From Pseudomonas sp. B21-048 (GTDB lineage Bacteria > Pseudomonadota > Gammaproteobacteria > Pseudomonadales > Pseudomonadaceae), in NCBI RefSeq assembly GCF_024748615.1, contig NZ_CP087168.1, positions 1,612,001 through 1,676,000 of the forward strand: 64,000 nt of DNA, read 5' to 3'. Below the pieces are notes generated by a model. It was not told the DNA's origin and did no database searches. It worked only from the letters and a program-made list of their open reading frames with translations. Of this stretch, positions 54,903 through 64,000 are shown piece after piece. A program made the position numbers and the translations under genes. Within the stretch, counting starts at the first letter, position 1. Every line of letters starts with the position of its first letter.

Positions 54903-55448
54903 ATGTCCACACTGATACGTCCGGCCCTGAGCCTGCTGATGCTGATGACCCTGATCACCGGCGTCGCTTACCCCTTGGTGGTCACCGGCGTGGCCCAGGT
55001 CGCCTTCCCGGATCAGGCCAACGGCAGCCTGGTGCGCGACGCCGACGGCAAGGTCCGTGGTTCGTCACTGATCGCCCAGGATTTCGTCGGCGACGCCTGG
55101 TTCCACCCACGGCCATCGGCCGGTGCCTTTGCCACCGTGTCGAGCAGCGCCAGCAACTTCTCGCCCAGTAATCCGGCGCTGGCCACTCGGGTTATCGACG
55201 ATGCCAACAAGCTGCTGGTGCCGGGGCAGGGGCCAGTGCCATTGGCGATGGTTACCACCTCCGGCAGCGGCCTCGATCCGCACTTGCCACCGGCGGCGAT
55301 TGCCTATCAACTGGCGCGAATCGCGGCGGCGCGCAATCTGCCCGTGTCTACGCTTGAACAACTGCTGGACGCGCACATCGAGCAACCGTTTGTGGGGCCG
55401 CCGGTGGTGAATGTGTTGGCGCTGAATATGGCGCTGGAAAAGTTGTAA
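54903..55448 (+). CDS. kdpC: Potassium-transporting ATPase subunit KdpC
   Basis: KdpC, 181 residues, anchors to the membrane by one N-terminal helix ([20 protein letters not shown]) and supports ATP binding by Kdp[43 protein letters not shown] and NVLALNMAL are family motifs. The ATG at 54903 is chosen from these; an upstream extension in frame runs through the REP pair and is spurious. The gap from kdpB is unusually wide, about 225 bases, because of the REP insertion. Confidence 0.96.
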   Translation: MSTLIRPALSLLMLMTLITGVAYPLVVTGVAQVAFPDQANGSLVRDADGKVRGSSLIAQDFVGDAWFHPRPSAGAFATVSSSASNFSPSNPALATRVIDDANKLLVPGQGPVPLAMVTTSGSGLDPHLPPAAIAYQLARIAAARNLPVSTLEQLLDAHIEQPFVGPPVVNVLALNMALEKL

Positions 55449-55474
55449 AGGTTAAAAGGTTGGAAGGTTGGAAG

Positions 55475-55584
55475 GATCGTTCCCATGCTCTGCGTGGGAA
55501 TGCATCTATGGACGCTCTGCGTCCGCTTCGGCTGGGACGCGGAGCGTCCCGGGCTGCATTCCCACGCAGAGCGTGGGAACGATC
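55475..55584. repeat. Large REP-type palindrome between kdpC and kdpD
   Basis: GATCGTTCCCATGCTCTGCG at 55475 and its inverted copy ending CGCAGAGCGTGGGAACGATC at 55584 enclose a second inverted pair (GACGCTCTGCGTC and GACGCGGAGCGTC). The same family recurs at 58993-59156. Confidence 0.85.
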
Positions 55585-55604
55585 AATTAGAGAGAACTTC
55601 AAGC

Positions 55605-58256
55605 ATGAGCAACTCCGGCCGCGCCGACGCGCTATTAGCAGACCTGCCCCGCGATGGCCGTGGCCGCCTCAAGGTATTCCTCGGCGCCGCACCGGGAGTG
55701 GGCAAGACCTACGCCATGCTGCAAGCCGCCCACACTCAATTGCGCCAAGGCGTGAAAGTCATGGCCGGGGTGGTTGAAACCCACGGTCGCGCCGAAACCG
55801 AAGCGCTGCTGGCTGGCTTGCCGCAGCAGCCGTTGGTGCGCTCGGAATACCGCGGCGTGATGCTCGAAGAAATGGACCTCGACGGCCTGATCAAAGCCAA
55901 GCCGAAACTGGTGCTGGTGGACGAACTCGCTCACAGCAATGCCCCCGGCAGTCGTCACGCCAAACGCTGGCAAGACATCCAGGAATTGCTGGCCGCCGGC
56001 ATCGACGTGTTCACCACGGTCAACGTCCAGCATCTGGAAAGTCTCAACGATCAGGTGCGCGGCATCACCGGTGTACAGGTGCGCGAAACCCTGCCGGACT
56101 GGGTGTTGCAAGAAGCCTATGAATTGCTGCTGATCGACCTGCCGCCGCGTGAGTTGCTGGAGCGTCTGCGCGACGGCAAAGTCTACGTGCCGGAGCAGGC
56201 GCGTGCGGCGATCGATGCGTTTTTCACCCAGACCAACCTCACAGCCCTGCGCGAACTGGCGATGCAAACCGCAGCCGCTCAGGTCGATAACGATCTGGCC
56301 CAGGGTTATCGCCAGTTGGGGCACACCGCGCCTGCCGTGCGCGGTCGTTTACTGGTGGGCGTCGATGGCGATGCTCAAGCCGAGCGTCTGGTGCGTCACG
56401 CCAGTCGCGTGGCTCAGCGGCGACATCTGCCGTGGAGCCTGGTGCATGTGGACAACGGCCGTGTGCGCGACGAGCAATCGCGACTGCGCTTGCAAAGCGC
56501 CCAGCAACTGGCCGAGCGTCTCGGTGGCGAAGTGGTGTTGCTCCGCGCCGGCGAGGTGGCGAGAACGTTGATCCAGCACGCCGCCGAACGTCGTGCCAGC
56601 CTGGTGCTGGTGGGGCAGTCGCGTCAGCGTTTGCGTCGACGGCTATTCGGCGGCGGTCTGGCGTCTCGTTTACTGCGCGATGCCCGCGGGCTGGAAATCA
56701 ACGTACTCGACAGTGACGAAGAGCAGCATCAGCCGCGCCAACGCACGGCGCAGTCGCTGGTCTGGTTCGACTACGCGCTGGCGCTGGTGGCGACGGTGCT
56801 TGCCAGTGCCCTGGCCTGGGCGGTGTCGAGCCTCTTGCCGCTGCCCAACATTTCGCTGGTGTTCCTCGCGGCGGTGTTGCTGGTGGCGGTGCGCAGCAGC
56901 CTCGGCCCGGCACTGGCCTGCGCGGCGCTGTCATTTCTGACCTATGACTTTCTGTTCATTCCGCCGAATTTCTCTTTCAGTATTCAGCGTGAAGAAGACG
57001 TGCTGACCTTGCTGTTCTTTCTGCTGATGGCGGCTCTTACCGGCAACCTGGCGGCGCGACAACGGCGGCAATTGCAGGCGTTGCGTGACACCCAGGAAGA
57101 AACCAGCGAACTGCTCGACCTGTCGCGCAAACTCACCGCCGCCACCGACCGTCAGGCAGTGGTCAGCGCTGCGGCGCAGCACCTCAATGGCTGGACCGAC
57201 CTGAAACTGTGCCTGCTCAACCGCGATGGCCAGAGTGGCTGGAAAGTCGAAACCGGCGGGCCGCTGGAGTTCTCCGAAGCCGAGCGCGCCGCCGCCGATT
57301 GGGCCTGGCAACACGACCAACCGGCCGGCGCGGGCACCGGCACCTTGCCGTTCGGGCGCTGGTGGTGGTGGCCGTTGTCGGTGGACGACGGGCCGCTGGC
57401 GCTGCTCGGCGTGTGTGCCAAAGAAGGTCAGACCCTGAGCGGCCAGCGTCGACGCTTGCTGACCGCACTGAGCCAACCACTGGCCCAGGCGTTGGCCCGG
57501 GCGCAACTGGCCGATGACCTTGAGGCGGCACGCTTGCATGGCGAAACCGAGCAACTGCGCAGCGCGCTGCTGGCCTCGGTGTCCCACGATTTGCGCACGC
57601 CGCTGACGTCCATGCGTGGCAGCATCGACAGCCTGTTGGCGCTTGGCGAGGCGATTCCCTTGGAGGACCGCCGCGAACTGCTCGAAGGCACCCGCGATGA
57701 AGCCGAACGGCTGGATCGCTATATTCAAAACCTGCTGGACATGACTCGCCTCGGCCACGGCGCCCTGAAGCTGGCGCGGGATTGGGTGTCGCCGGCAGAC
57801 ATCGTCGGCAGTTCGCTCAATCGCCTGCGCGCGGTGCTGGCGTCGTTGCAAGTCATTACCGAAGTGCCGGTCGAACTGCCGCTGCTCTATGTGCATGCCG
57901 CGTTGATCGAGCAAGCGCTGGTCAACGTATTGGAAAACGCCGCGCGTTTTTCACCGCCCCGCGGTCGTCTTGAATTGCGTGCAGGGACCACTGACAGCGA
58001 GCTGTTTTTTTCGGTGAGCGATGAAGGGCCGGGGATTCCGGAGGAGGAGCGGGCGAAGATTTTCGATATGTTTTACACCGCCGCTCGCGGTGATCGCGGA
58101 GGACAGGGTACCGGGCTGGGGCTGGCGATTTGTCAGGGCATGGTCGGTGCCCATGGCGGGCGGATCAGCGTCGCCGATGGCATCGAAGGGCGTGGCACCT
58201 GCATCACACTGCATTTGCCATTGCAGACTCAGCCGGGATTGGACAGTGAAGCCTGA
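55605..58256 (+). CDS. kdpD: K+-responsive sensor histidine kinase KdpD
   Basis: An 883-residue inner-membrane kinase that phosphorylates KdpE when K+ is low. The N-terminal KdpD domain has GAAPGVGKTYAML (Walker A) and VLVDELAHSNAPG (Walker B), followed by a universal-stress-like domain (~230-360), four membrane helices (~385-480), a GAF-like part, the H-box SVSHDLRTPLTSM and the ATPase motifs NVLENAARFSP, DEGPGIPEEE and GTGLGLAICQ. The ATG at 55605 follows AGAGAG; the upstream extension lies in the REP element. Confidence 0.96.
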   Translation: MSNSGRADALLADLPRDGRGRLKVFLGAAPGVGKTYAMLQAAHTQLRQGVKVMAGVVETHGRAETEALLAGLPQQPLVRSEYRGVMLEEMDLDGLIKAKPKLVLVDELAHSNAPGSRHAKRWQDIQELLAAGIDVFTTVNVQHLESLNDQVRGITGVQVRETLPDWVLQEAYELLLIDLPPRELLERLRDGKVYVPEQARAAIDAFFTQTNLTALRELAMQTAAAQVDNDLAQGYRQLGHTAPAVRGRLLVGVDGDAQAERLVRHASRVAQRRHLPWSLVHVDNGRVRDEQSRLRLQSAQQLAERLGGEVVLLRAGEVARTLIQHAAERRASLVLVGQSRQRLRRRLFGGGLASRLLRDARGLEINVLDSDEEQHQPRQRTAQSLVWFDYALALVATVLASALAWAVSSLLPLPNISLVFLAAVLLVAVRSSLGPALACAALSFLTYDFLFIPPNFSFSIQREEDVLTLLFFLLMAALTGNLAARQRRQLQALRDTQEETSELLDLSRKLTAATDRQAVVSAAAQHLNGWTDLKLCLLNRDGQSGWKVETGGPLEFSEAERAAADWAWQHDQPAGAGTGTLPFGRWWWWPLSVDDGPLALLGVCAKEGQTLSGQRRRLLTALSQPLAQALARAQLADDLEAARLHGETEQLRSALLASVSHDLRTPLTSMRGSIDSLLALGEAIPLEDRRELLEGTRDEAERLDRYIQNLLDMTRLGHGALKLARDWVSPADIVGSSLNRLRAVLASLQVITEVPVELPLLYVHAALIEQALVNVLENAARFSPPRGRLELRAGTTDSELFFSVSDEGPGIPEEERAKIFDMFYTAARGDRGGQGTGLGLAICQGMVGAHGGRISVADGIEGRGTCITLHLPLQTQPGLDSEA

Positions 58257-58304
58257 GCTCGCCTGCGCTACTCTCTTGCCACTTCTTTGTGTTGATGTGA
58301 ATTC

Positions 58305-58994
58305 ATGAGCCAGACCGCGACCATTTTGGTCATCGATGATGAACCGCAGATCCGCAAATTCCTGCGCATCAGCCTCGCTTCCCAAGGCTACAAAGTGCTG
58401 GAGGCCGGCACCGGCACGGAAGGCCTGGCCCAGGCCGCATTGAACAAACCCGACCTGCTGGTGCTCGACCTCGGCCTGCCGGATATGGACGGTCAGCAAG
58501 TGCTGCAAGAGTTTCGCGAGTGGTCGACGGTGCCGATATTGGTGCTCTCGGTGCGCGCCAGCGAAGGACAGAAAGTCCAAGCCCTGGATGGCGGTGCCAA
58601 CGACTACGTGACCAAGCCGTTCGGCATCCAGGAGTTTCTCGCCAGGGTGCGCGCGTTGCTGCGTCAGGCACCGACCGGTGAAGCTCAGGAAGCGGCGCTC
58701 AGCTTCGGTTCGCTCACCGTGGACCTGGCGTATCGCCGGGTGCTATTGGACGGCGCCGAAGTGGCGTTGACGCGCAAGGAATATGCGGTACTGGCGCAAC
58801 TGGCGCGGCATCCGGGGCGGGTCATCACTCAGCAGCAATTGCTCAAGGACATCTGGGGCCCGACCCACACCGAAGACAGCCACTATTTGCGGATAGTGAT
58901 CGGGCACCTGCGGCAGAAACTGGCGGATGATCCGACTCAGCCACGGTTTATCGTCACCGAGGCGGGGGTGGGGTATCGGTTGCTTGATGCCTGA
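58305..58994 (+). CDS. kdpE: Response regulator KdpE
   Basis: An OmpR-type regulator of 229 residues that activates kdpFABC. The receiver domain has [14 protein letters not shown] (acidic pocket), [13 protein letters not shown] (phosphoacceptor Asp near 52) and [13 protein letters not shown] (conserved Lys). The C-terminal winged helix runs from ~130, with [34 protein letters not shown] and TEAGVGYRL. Starts 48 bases after kdpD. REP palindromes follow immediately. Confidence 0.96.
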   Translation: MSQTATILVIDDEPQIRKFLRISLASQGYKVLEAGTGTEGLAQAALNKPDLLVLDLGLPDMDGQQVLQEFREWSTVPILVLSVRASEGQKVQALDGGANDYVTKPFGIQEFLARVRALLRQAPTGEAQEAALSFGSLTVDLAYRRVLLDGAEVALTRKEYAVLAQLARHPGRVITQQQLLKDIWGPTHTEDSHYLRIVIGHLRQKLADDPTQPRFIVTEAGVGYRLLDA

Positions 58995-59156
58995 TCGTTC
59001 CCACGCTCTGCGTAGCTGATCGTTCCCACGCTCTGCGTGGGAATGCCGCCATGGACGCTCTGCGTCCGCTTCTGAAGTCATGCCGCGGAGCGTCACAGGA
59101 TGCATTCCCACGCAGAGCGTGGGAACGATCGTCACGCAAAGCGTGGAACGATCGTC
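58993..59156. repeat. REP-type palindromes after kdpE
   Basis: GATCGTTCCCACGCTCTGCG occurs at 58993 and again at 59018, and inverted copies end at 59130 and near 59151. They enclose GACGCTCTGCGTC and GCGGAGCGTC. It overlaps the last bases of kdpE and lies between it and the convergent patatin gene. Confidence 0.85.
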
Positions 59157-59161
59157 AGGCC

Positions 59162-60202
59162 TCAAGACTCCCGCTCATTCTCATACCGATCCAGCGTATC
59201 CCGCGCAATCTCGCGTCCCAACGCGATCAACTCCGGCGCCTTGTAGAACTCGAAAAACCGACACACCCGCTTGGGCACGTTGATCAGGATATCCGGCGGA
59301 TACCCGGCAATCTTGTACTGCGCCAAGGACGTCTGCATCACCTCGAAACTCTGGTTGATCAAATCCAGCAAGGACGCCGGCCCGACGTTGTCGATGATGA
59401 ACGACCCGGTGGCGGACTTCGGTGCGCCGTTGCTTTCCGGGGCCGCCGCCGGTTGCTGGCCTTCGGGCTCGGCGGATTCGATCCAGGGGTTGATGTCCGC
59501 TGCTTCTGCCATCAACGCTTCCTTCTCCAGCATCAGCAATTGTTCGGCCTGTGTGCGGCGGAAGGGCAATTTCGAGCCCAGCGAGTTGATCAGGTTGTCG
59601 AAGCGGGTCTTGAACGCGGCCGGGCGCTGGATCACCGGCAGTTGATAGTGACGCTGGTTGGTGGAGTTGAGGTTGACCGCGATGATCAGGTCGCAATGGC
59701 TCGACACCACCGGCACGATCGGCAACGGGTTGAGGATACCGCCGTCCACCAGCATTCGATTGCCCTGCATCACCGGCGTGAACAGGCTGGGGATCGCCGC
59801 CGAGGCGCGCATGGCCTGGTGCAGGCAGCCTTCCTGGAACCAGATTTCCTGCTGGTTGGTCAGGTCCGTGGCCACGGCCGTGTAGGGAATGCGCAGGTCT
59901 TCGATGTTGATTTCGCCGACGATCTTGCGGATCTGCCCGAAGACCTTTTCCCCGCGAATCGCGCCCAGGCGAAAACTGACGTCCACCAGGCGCAACACAT
60001 CGAGGTAATCCAGGCTCTCGATCCAGTCGCGATAATCCTTGAGTTTACCGGCGGCATAGATCCCGCCGACCACCGCGCCCATGGAACAACCGGCGATGCA
60101 GGCGATGTCGTAGCCGCGCCGTTCGATCTCTTCAATGACGCCGATATGGGCGTAGCCCCGGGCGCCCCCCGAGCCCAACACCAGTGCGACACGCTTTTTC
60201 AT
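59162..60202 (-). CDS. Patatin-like phospholipase (RssA-type)
   Basis: A 346-residue serine hydrolase. LVLGSGGARGYAHIGVIEEI is the oxyanion-hole glycine loop, IAGCSMGAVVGGIYA carries the GxSxG nucleophile, and LVDGGILNPLPI the catalytic Asp (DGG). The ATG at 60202 follows GAGAGG; the extension to 60250 is unsupported. The C-terminal ~130 residues, with MQTSLAQYKIAGYPPDILIN, are typical of the RssA/NTE-like bacterial group. Probably cytoplasmic or membrane-associated lysophospholipase. Confidence 0.9.
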   Translation of the reverse strand: MKKRVALVLGSGGARGYAHIGVIEEIERRGYDIACIAGCSMGAVVGGIYAAGKLKDYRDWIESLDYLDVLRLVDVSFRLGAIRGEKVFGQIRKIVGEINIEDLRIPYTAVATDLTNQQEIWFQEGCLHQAMRASAAIPSLFTPVMQGNRMLVDGGILNPLPIVPVVSSHCDLIIAVNLNSTNQRHYQLPVIQRPAAFKTRFDNLINSLGSKLPFRRTQAEQLLMLEKEALMAEAADINPWIESAEPEGQQPAAAPESNGAPKSATGSFIIDNVGPASLLDLINQSFEVMQTSLAQYKIAGYPPDILINVPKRVCRFFEFYKAPELIALGREIARDTLDRYENERES

Positions 60203-60434
60203 GAATCGACCTCTCTGACAAGGTTCAACAATGCACCTATCGAGGGGCAAGCTTCAATCGCTGTGGTCGTTCGGCGTGGCCAGTGCGTCGTTTTTTGACA
60301 CTCCGGGAAGGCGAATGGGTGTTCTCGCGGGCGCTGTGATTTCCACGGCGGGTTTCCACTGCGGCCCAAGGCACTTTTCACGCGCCAGACCGTCTTACGT
60401 GCATGCATGTTTAGCTATCTTTGAGGTGTGAGTG

Positions 60435-60713
60435 ATGAAAGTCTGGATCTGTGTGCCGTTGATTGCCCTGGCACTCGCCGGTTGTGCCGGTAAAACCGCT
60501 TACCGTGACAGCTGCGGTAGCCAGCTCGACGCCGCCTGGCACGAACTGGACCTGGCCAAGGTCGAAGGTTTTGCCGGAACCGTCAGCTACTCCAAGGCGC
60601 TGTCGTTGCTGACCGGTGCCAAGACCCAGCAGCAGTTCGAAGCCTACGAGGGTTGTACCAAGAAGGCCGAGAAGGCGCGCTTCTACATTCGTGAATCCCG
60701 CGCGGGCCGATAG
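60435..60713 (+). CDS. Small predicted lipoprotein
   Basis: A 92-residue protein with a lipoprotein signal: a basic start (MKVW), hydrophobic CVPLIALALA and lipobox LAGC, giving a mature lipid-anchored protein of about 75 residues. The mature part contains three further Cys and no recognised domain. GAGG lies eight bases before the ATG. Homologues are common in Pseudomonas; function unknown. Confidence 0.75.
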   Translation: MKVWICVPLIALALAGCAGKTAYRDSCGSQLDAAWHELDLAKVEGFAGTVSYSKALSLLTGAKTQQQFEAYEGCTKKAEKARFYIRESRAGR

Positions 60714-60806
60714 AAGCAGCTACAGTCTGTAAGCAGCAAGCGACAAATGCGTCGTGCCGGTTTTTGGCTTACTGCCTGAAGCTTGGCGTTGTTTACGGAG
60801 AAAACC

Positions 60807-61565
60807 ATGGTTGATCGGTTGGTGGCTCATATTCTGGGCCTGGACGTGCGCCTGCTCGCCTGTCAGGCACGCTTGAGTGCCCGCACCGATTCTGAAGCGC
60901 TGCACGATCTGCGCACCACCGTGCGCCGTTTGCGCAGCCTGCTCCGACCCTTGCGCGGTTTGCCTGGGGTCGAGCAACTGGAAGCGGCGGCATCCCGGGT
61001 CGGTGACCTGACCACACCGTTGCGTGATCGCGAAGTGCTGGCGGCGTACCTGCTCCAGCACGATCAACCCGAGGCCGCACACCGGCGGATGGCGCGGATG
61101 GACGAGGCTTATCCCATCGTGGCGGCGAGCCCGGAAGTGGCGCAGATGCTGATGATCCTCGACGCCTTTCCGCGTTTCCTGCGGGCTTCCCAGCGTCAGG
61201 GCTTGCTCAAGGGCTTGCGCAAGCGCATCGAAAAACGCCTGGGCAAACAATGGAAGAAACTCGACCAGGCCCTGCATGATCCCGCCCATGACCGCCATCG
61301 TCTGCGCCTGCTGATCAAGCGCGTGCGCTATGGCATCGAAGCCTACCCCGAACTGGATCGTTTGCCGGAAGCGGCGCTGCCCAGACTGAAGTCGGCGCAG
61401 GTGGCGTTGGGCGATTGGCACGACAGCTGGCAATGGCTGGAACGCGCCAAAGAAGAGCCCGATTTGCAGCCCTGTGTCGCGGTCTGGAAAACCACCTTGG
61501 CCAAGGCCGAAGAAAACGCCGACCGCGTCCTCGACAAACTCAGCGCCGCCTGCTTCAAATCCTGA
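60807..61565 (+). CDS. CHAD domain protein
   Basis: A 252-residue all-helical CHAD protein. DSEALHDLRTTVRRLRSLLR is the conserved first helix with His and Arg residues, DREVLAAYLL the next, and DRHRLRLLIKRVRYGIEAYP the repeat of the signature in the second half. CHAD proteins bind polyphosphate and often pair with CYTH phosphatases; no CYTH gene is adjacent. The ATG at 60807 follows ACGGAG. Confidence 0.9.
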   Translation: MVDRLVAHILGLDVRLLACQARLSARTDSEALHDLRTTVRRLRSLLRPLRGLPGVEQLEAAASRVGDLTTPLRDREVLAAYLLQHDQPEAAHRRMARMDEAYPIVAASPEVAQMLMILDAFPRFLRASQRQGLLKGLRKRIEKRLGKQWKKLDQALHDPAHDRHRLRLLIKRVRYGIEAYPELDRLPEAALPRLKSAQVALGDWHDSWQWLERAKEEPDLQPCVAVWKTTLAKAEENADRVLDKLSAACFKS

Positions 61566-61715
61566 ACACCTCACAGATCAAATGTGGGCGCCGGGAAATG
61601 AATGTTTGAACCAGACGCGGCTCATCTGTCAGTGATTTTGGCCGGAATAAGCGCTGTGTCGGCTCTGCGGGCTGGTTAAGATCGTTCCAACCCTTTTCCT
61701 GTCTCCGAGGTTCCC

Positions 61716-62513
61716 ATGCGCTTTTCCGATCTGCTCGACGCTGTTCGCAATCAGCCGCAGGGGCTGTCTATTCCGCCCGAATGGGGCCAGGGGCGGGCGA
61801 GTTTTGGTGGTTTGATAGCCGCTTTGCAATACGAAGCCATGCGCGCAAAAGTCCCGGCGGATCGTCCGGTGCGTTCACTGGCAATCACCTTCGTCGGCCC
61901 GGTCGAGCCTGATGTGCCGGTCAGTTTTGAAGTCGATGTGTTGCGTGAAGGCAAAGCCGTCAGCCAGGTGCTGGGCCGGGCGATGCAAAAGGGGCAAGTG
62001 GTGACGTTGGTCCAAGGCAGCTTCGGTGCCTCGCGACCGTCCGAGTTGGCGGTCAAGGCCAACGCTGCTCCTGAAATGAAACATTGGGACGGCTGCCAGG
62101 AACTGCCGTACATCAAAGGCGTGACCCCGGAGTTCATGCGTCACATGGCAATGCGCTGGAGCGTTGGTGGGCCGCCGTTCACGGGTAACACCTCTCGGGA
62201 AATGGGCGGTTGGGTGCGTTTGCGTGGGGAGGTGAAGGGCGAGGCCGTCAGCGAGGCGCATATTCTGGCGCTGGTCGACGCCTGGCCACCGTCCTTGCTG
62301 TCGCATCTGAAGAAACCGGCGGCCGGCAGCACGCTGACCTGGACCATCGAATTCGTTCAGCCGTTGCTTGCGTTGAGCACGCTGGACTGGTGCAAGTACC
62401 TGGTGGACATCGAGTATGCCGCTGATGGCTACGGGCACGCCGCTGCAAAATTGTGGAGCGAAGACGGTCAGTTGATCGCCATGAGCCGGCAGACTGTCAC
62501 GATTTTCGCCTGA
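61716..62513 (+). CDS. Acyl-CoA thioesterase (TesB-like double hotdog)
   Basis: A 265-residue thioesterase. QGRASFGGLIAALQYEAM is the first hotdog's conserved helix region and RSLAITFVGPVEPDVPVSFE with VLREGKAVSQVLGRAMQ is the following sheet; the second half (ALVDAWPPSLLSHLKKPAAG, DWCKYLVDIEYAADGYGHAA) is the second hotdog, with the acidic residue of DAWPP at the usual catalytic place. Hydrolyses acyl-CoA; physiological substrate unknown. CGAGG precedes the ATG. Confidence 0.88.
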   Translation: MRFSDLLDAVRNQPQGLSIPPEWGQGRASFGGLIAALQYEAMRAKVPADRPVRSLAITFVGPVEPDVPVSFEVDVLREGKAVSQVLGRAMQKGQVVTLVQGSFGASRPSELAVKANAAPEMKHWDGCQELPYIKGVTPEFMRHMAMRWSVGGPPFTGNTSREMGGWVRLRGEVKGEAVSEAHILALVDAWPPSLLSHLKKPAAGSTLTWTIEFVQPLLALSTLDWCKYLVDIEYAADGYGHAAAKLWSEDGQLIAMSRQTVTIFA

Positions 62514-62735
62514 TCAATGACGATGACCGTGACGCTGCAGGCCCAAGGCAGCGAGCAGACCGATAACGCCGATCGCGAAGCTCGCCAGATCCAGGCTGAA
62601 CACCCCCGAAACCATTAGCAAAAACGCCACGATGAACAGCGGCACGGCAATCAGGTGCAACACCCGATGGGTCGGGTGCTGGTGATTATTCGGGGACGTT
62701 CGCCATTGCCAGGCGGGAGGGTGACGTTTGCCCAT
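62514..62735 (-). CDS. Small membrane protein (Mpo1/DUF962-like)
   Basis: A 73-residue protein. NNHQHPTHRVLHLIAVPLFI resembles the HHPxNRxxHxxGxP start of the DUF962/Mpo1 family, followed by two membrane helices. It is shorter than typical members. It ends back to back with the thioesterase gene. Function unknown. Confidence 0.6.
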   Translation of the reverse strand: MGKRHPPAWQWRTSPNNHQHPTHRVLHLIAVPLFIVAFLLMVSGVFSLDLASFAIGVIGLLAALGLQRHGHRH

Positions 62736-62889
62736 GATGTTTATCCTTTATTCGTGAGGCGCTTGAATAAAGAATAGGCCTGGTAAAAGCCGTGGGCGAA
62801 TCAAGGCTGGCTATCGAAGTGATAGGGGGCATGGGCAATATTGATGTTGACTGGACTGACGCTTTCACGAGCAGGTCGCGATAGGGCCC

Positions 62890-64000
62890 TCAAAGCTTGA
62901 GCTGCCCGATGGCCTTGCTCAATTCCCCCGCCAACATCGCCAACTCATTGCTGGTAATCGCCGAATTCACGGTCTGCTGCACGGTGTTTTCGGTTACGTC
63001 GCGAATGCTCACCACCGCCCGATTCATGTCTTGCGCCACATGGCTCTGCTGCTCGGCCGCCACCGCGATTTGCGTATTGCTTTCACGCATCTGCGCCACC
63101 GCACTGGTGATTTCTGCCAGGGCCACACTGGCTTCCTGCGCCTGCAGCATGCAGTCGTCCGCCTTGAACGAGCTTTCCTGCATGAAGTCCACCGCATCCC
63201 GAGTGCCGGCCTGCAGCGCTGAAACCATGGTGGTGATCTCATCGGTGGACGCCTGGACGCGTTTGGCCAGGTTACGCACTTCATCGGCGACCACCGCAAA
63301 CCCGCGACCCATTTCGCCGGCCCGGGCCGCTTCGATGGCGGCGTTAAGGGCCAGCAAATTGGTCTGTTCGGCGATGCTATGGATCACGCTGACCACGCCG
63401 TTGATCTTCTGGCTGTCTTCGGCCAGACGCTGAATCATCTCGGCCGTTTGCTGCACGCCAGTGGACAACCCGCCAATCGATTTCTGCACCCTACTGACCA
63501 CTTCCTGGCCGCTGCCGGCCAGGGTGTCGGCGGTTTGCGAGAGGTCGCGGGTGGCGCCGGCGTGTTGGGCGATGTGATGGACCGTGGCCGTCATTTCGTT
63601 GATCGCCGTGGCGGCCTGATCGGTTTCACTTTGCTGCCCGAGCATGCCGTGACGCACCTCGTTCATGCTCGAGGCCAGCCGCGCGGCGCCGACATCCAGT
63701 TGTCGTGCGGTGCTGGCGACGGTGTTGACCACTCGCTGGTAACCGGCCTGCATGGCGTTGAAGGCATTGGCCATCTGCCCGACTTCATCCTTGCAGGCCA
63801 GTGGCACACGGGCCGACAAATCGCCGGTTTTCTCGACATGAAGCATCACGTCTTTCAGGGTGTTGAGCTGGCTGAGCAGGAAGCGGATCAACAGTTGCGA
63901 CGCGCCGAGCATTACCAGCATCAGGATGAACACCGCTACGGCGTAGTGAGTGAAGCGTTCGCCGAACACTTGGCTCAGGCTCGGGCCATAAGCAATCACC
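62890..64000 (-). CDS. Methyl-accepting chemotaxis protein, N-terminus beyond window
   Basis: The C-terminal ~370 residues of a chemoreceptor. A membrane helix ([20 protein letters not shown]) is followed by a HAMP domain (~35-90), then the long helical signalling domain with the kinase-binding tip [35 protein letters not shown]. The periplasmic sensor domain and start codon lie past base 64000. The sensed ligand cannot be inferred. Confidence 0.93.
   Translation of the reverse strand, partial: VIAYGPSLSQVFGERFTHYAVAVFILMLVMLGASQLLIRFLLSQLNTLKDVMLHVEKTGDLSARVPLACKDEVGQMANAFNAMQAGYQRVVNTVASTARQLDVGAARLASSMNEVRHGMLGQQSETDQAATAINEMTATVHHIAQHAGATRDLSQTADTLAGSGQEVVSRVQKSIGGLSTGVQQTAEMIQRLAEDSQKINGVVSVIHSIAEQTNLLALNAAIEAARAGEMGRGFAVVADEVRNLAKRVQASTDEITTMVSALQAGTRDAVDFMQESSFKADDCMLQAQEASVALAEITSAVAQMRESNTQIAVAAEQQSHVAQDMNRAVVSIRDVTENTVQQTVNSAITSNELAMLAGELSKAIGQLKL

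Noticed and set aside
54703..59156. Repeated palindromes considered as a CRISPR array
   Set aside because: The units are REP-type inverted repeats without regular spacers, and no cas gene is present.
59051..60298. 415-codon plus-strand open frame
   Set aside because: Antisense to the patatin-like phospholipase, with a start inside a REP palindrome.

Overview
The window looks like a Pseudomonas chromosome of the P. fluorescens type. The evidence is a WbpL/WbpM-type O-antigen locus next to a comEA-like gene, a kdpFABCDE potassium locus, and Pseudomonas-style REP palindromes (GGGAGCAAGCTCCC and GATCGTTCCCACGC types). The first 47 kb is a large, much rearranged surface-polysaccharide island. From about 47.4 kb onward the sequence is ordinary chromosome. 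Region 1 (1-18.9 kb) is an intact O-antigen cluster: 3' part of rmlA, a GT2 glycosyltransferase, a sugar epimerase, a WbpL-type initiating transferase, a double-GT2 protein, a giant protein joining sulfotransferase-like, WbsX-like, GT2 and GT4 parts, a second epimerase, an O-acyltransferase, a two-gene ABC polysaccharide exporter (Wzt/Wzm type) and full-length wbpM. Region 2 (19.0-26.5 kb) starts with a dead 5' stub of comEA joined to the N-terminus of an IS66 transposase and ends with an IS66 C-terminus and an integrase remnant. Between these relics lies a minus-strand amino-sugar cassette: glycosyltransferase, DegT aminotransferase, FdtA-like ketoisomerase, FemAB/GNAT acyltransferase, a beta-propeller glycosidase-like protein, a PglD-like acetyltransferase and a methyltransferase. 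It has no nucleotidyltransferase or dehydratase and probably uses dTDP-sugars made by the Rml enzymes. Region 3 (26.7-32.7 kb) has an acyltransferase, a broken phage GH19 endolysin, a second giant glycosyltransferase with a cut-down sulfotransferase head, and IS5 relics. Region 4 (32.8-41.0 kb) is a seven-gene, mostly overlapping minus-strand operon (UbiA-HAD, DprE1-like oxidase, DprE2-like reductase, GT-C glycosyltransferase, epimerase, FAD oxidoreductase, GtrA flippase). It resembles the mycobacterial decaprenyl-phospho-arabinose route and is best read as lipid-linked D-arabinofuranose synthesis and transfer. Region 5 (41.0-47.3 kb) has a group II intron tail, another acyltransferase, a decayed second copy of the arabinose operon (including an in-frame HAD-SDR chimera and an epimerase stub), and a wbpM pseudogene. 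The intact comEA follows at 47.45 kb. Intact wbpM followed by dead comEA at one end, and dead wbpM followed by intact comEA at the other, mark a duplicated border around the 28 kb between them. Region 6 (47.4-64 kb) holds comEA, an SDR, a FabF-like ketosynthase, kdpF-A-B-C-D-E with REP elements between genes, a patatin-like phospholipase, a small lipoprotein, a CHAD protein, a thioesterase, a small membrane protein, and the 3' part of a chemotaxis receptor gene that runs off the end. No tRNA, rRNA or CRISPR array was seen.
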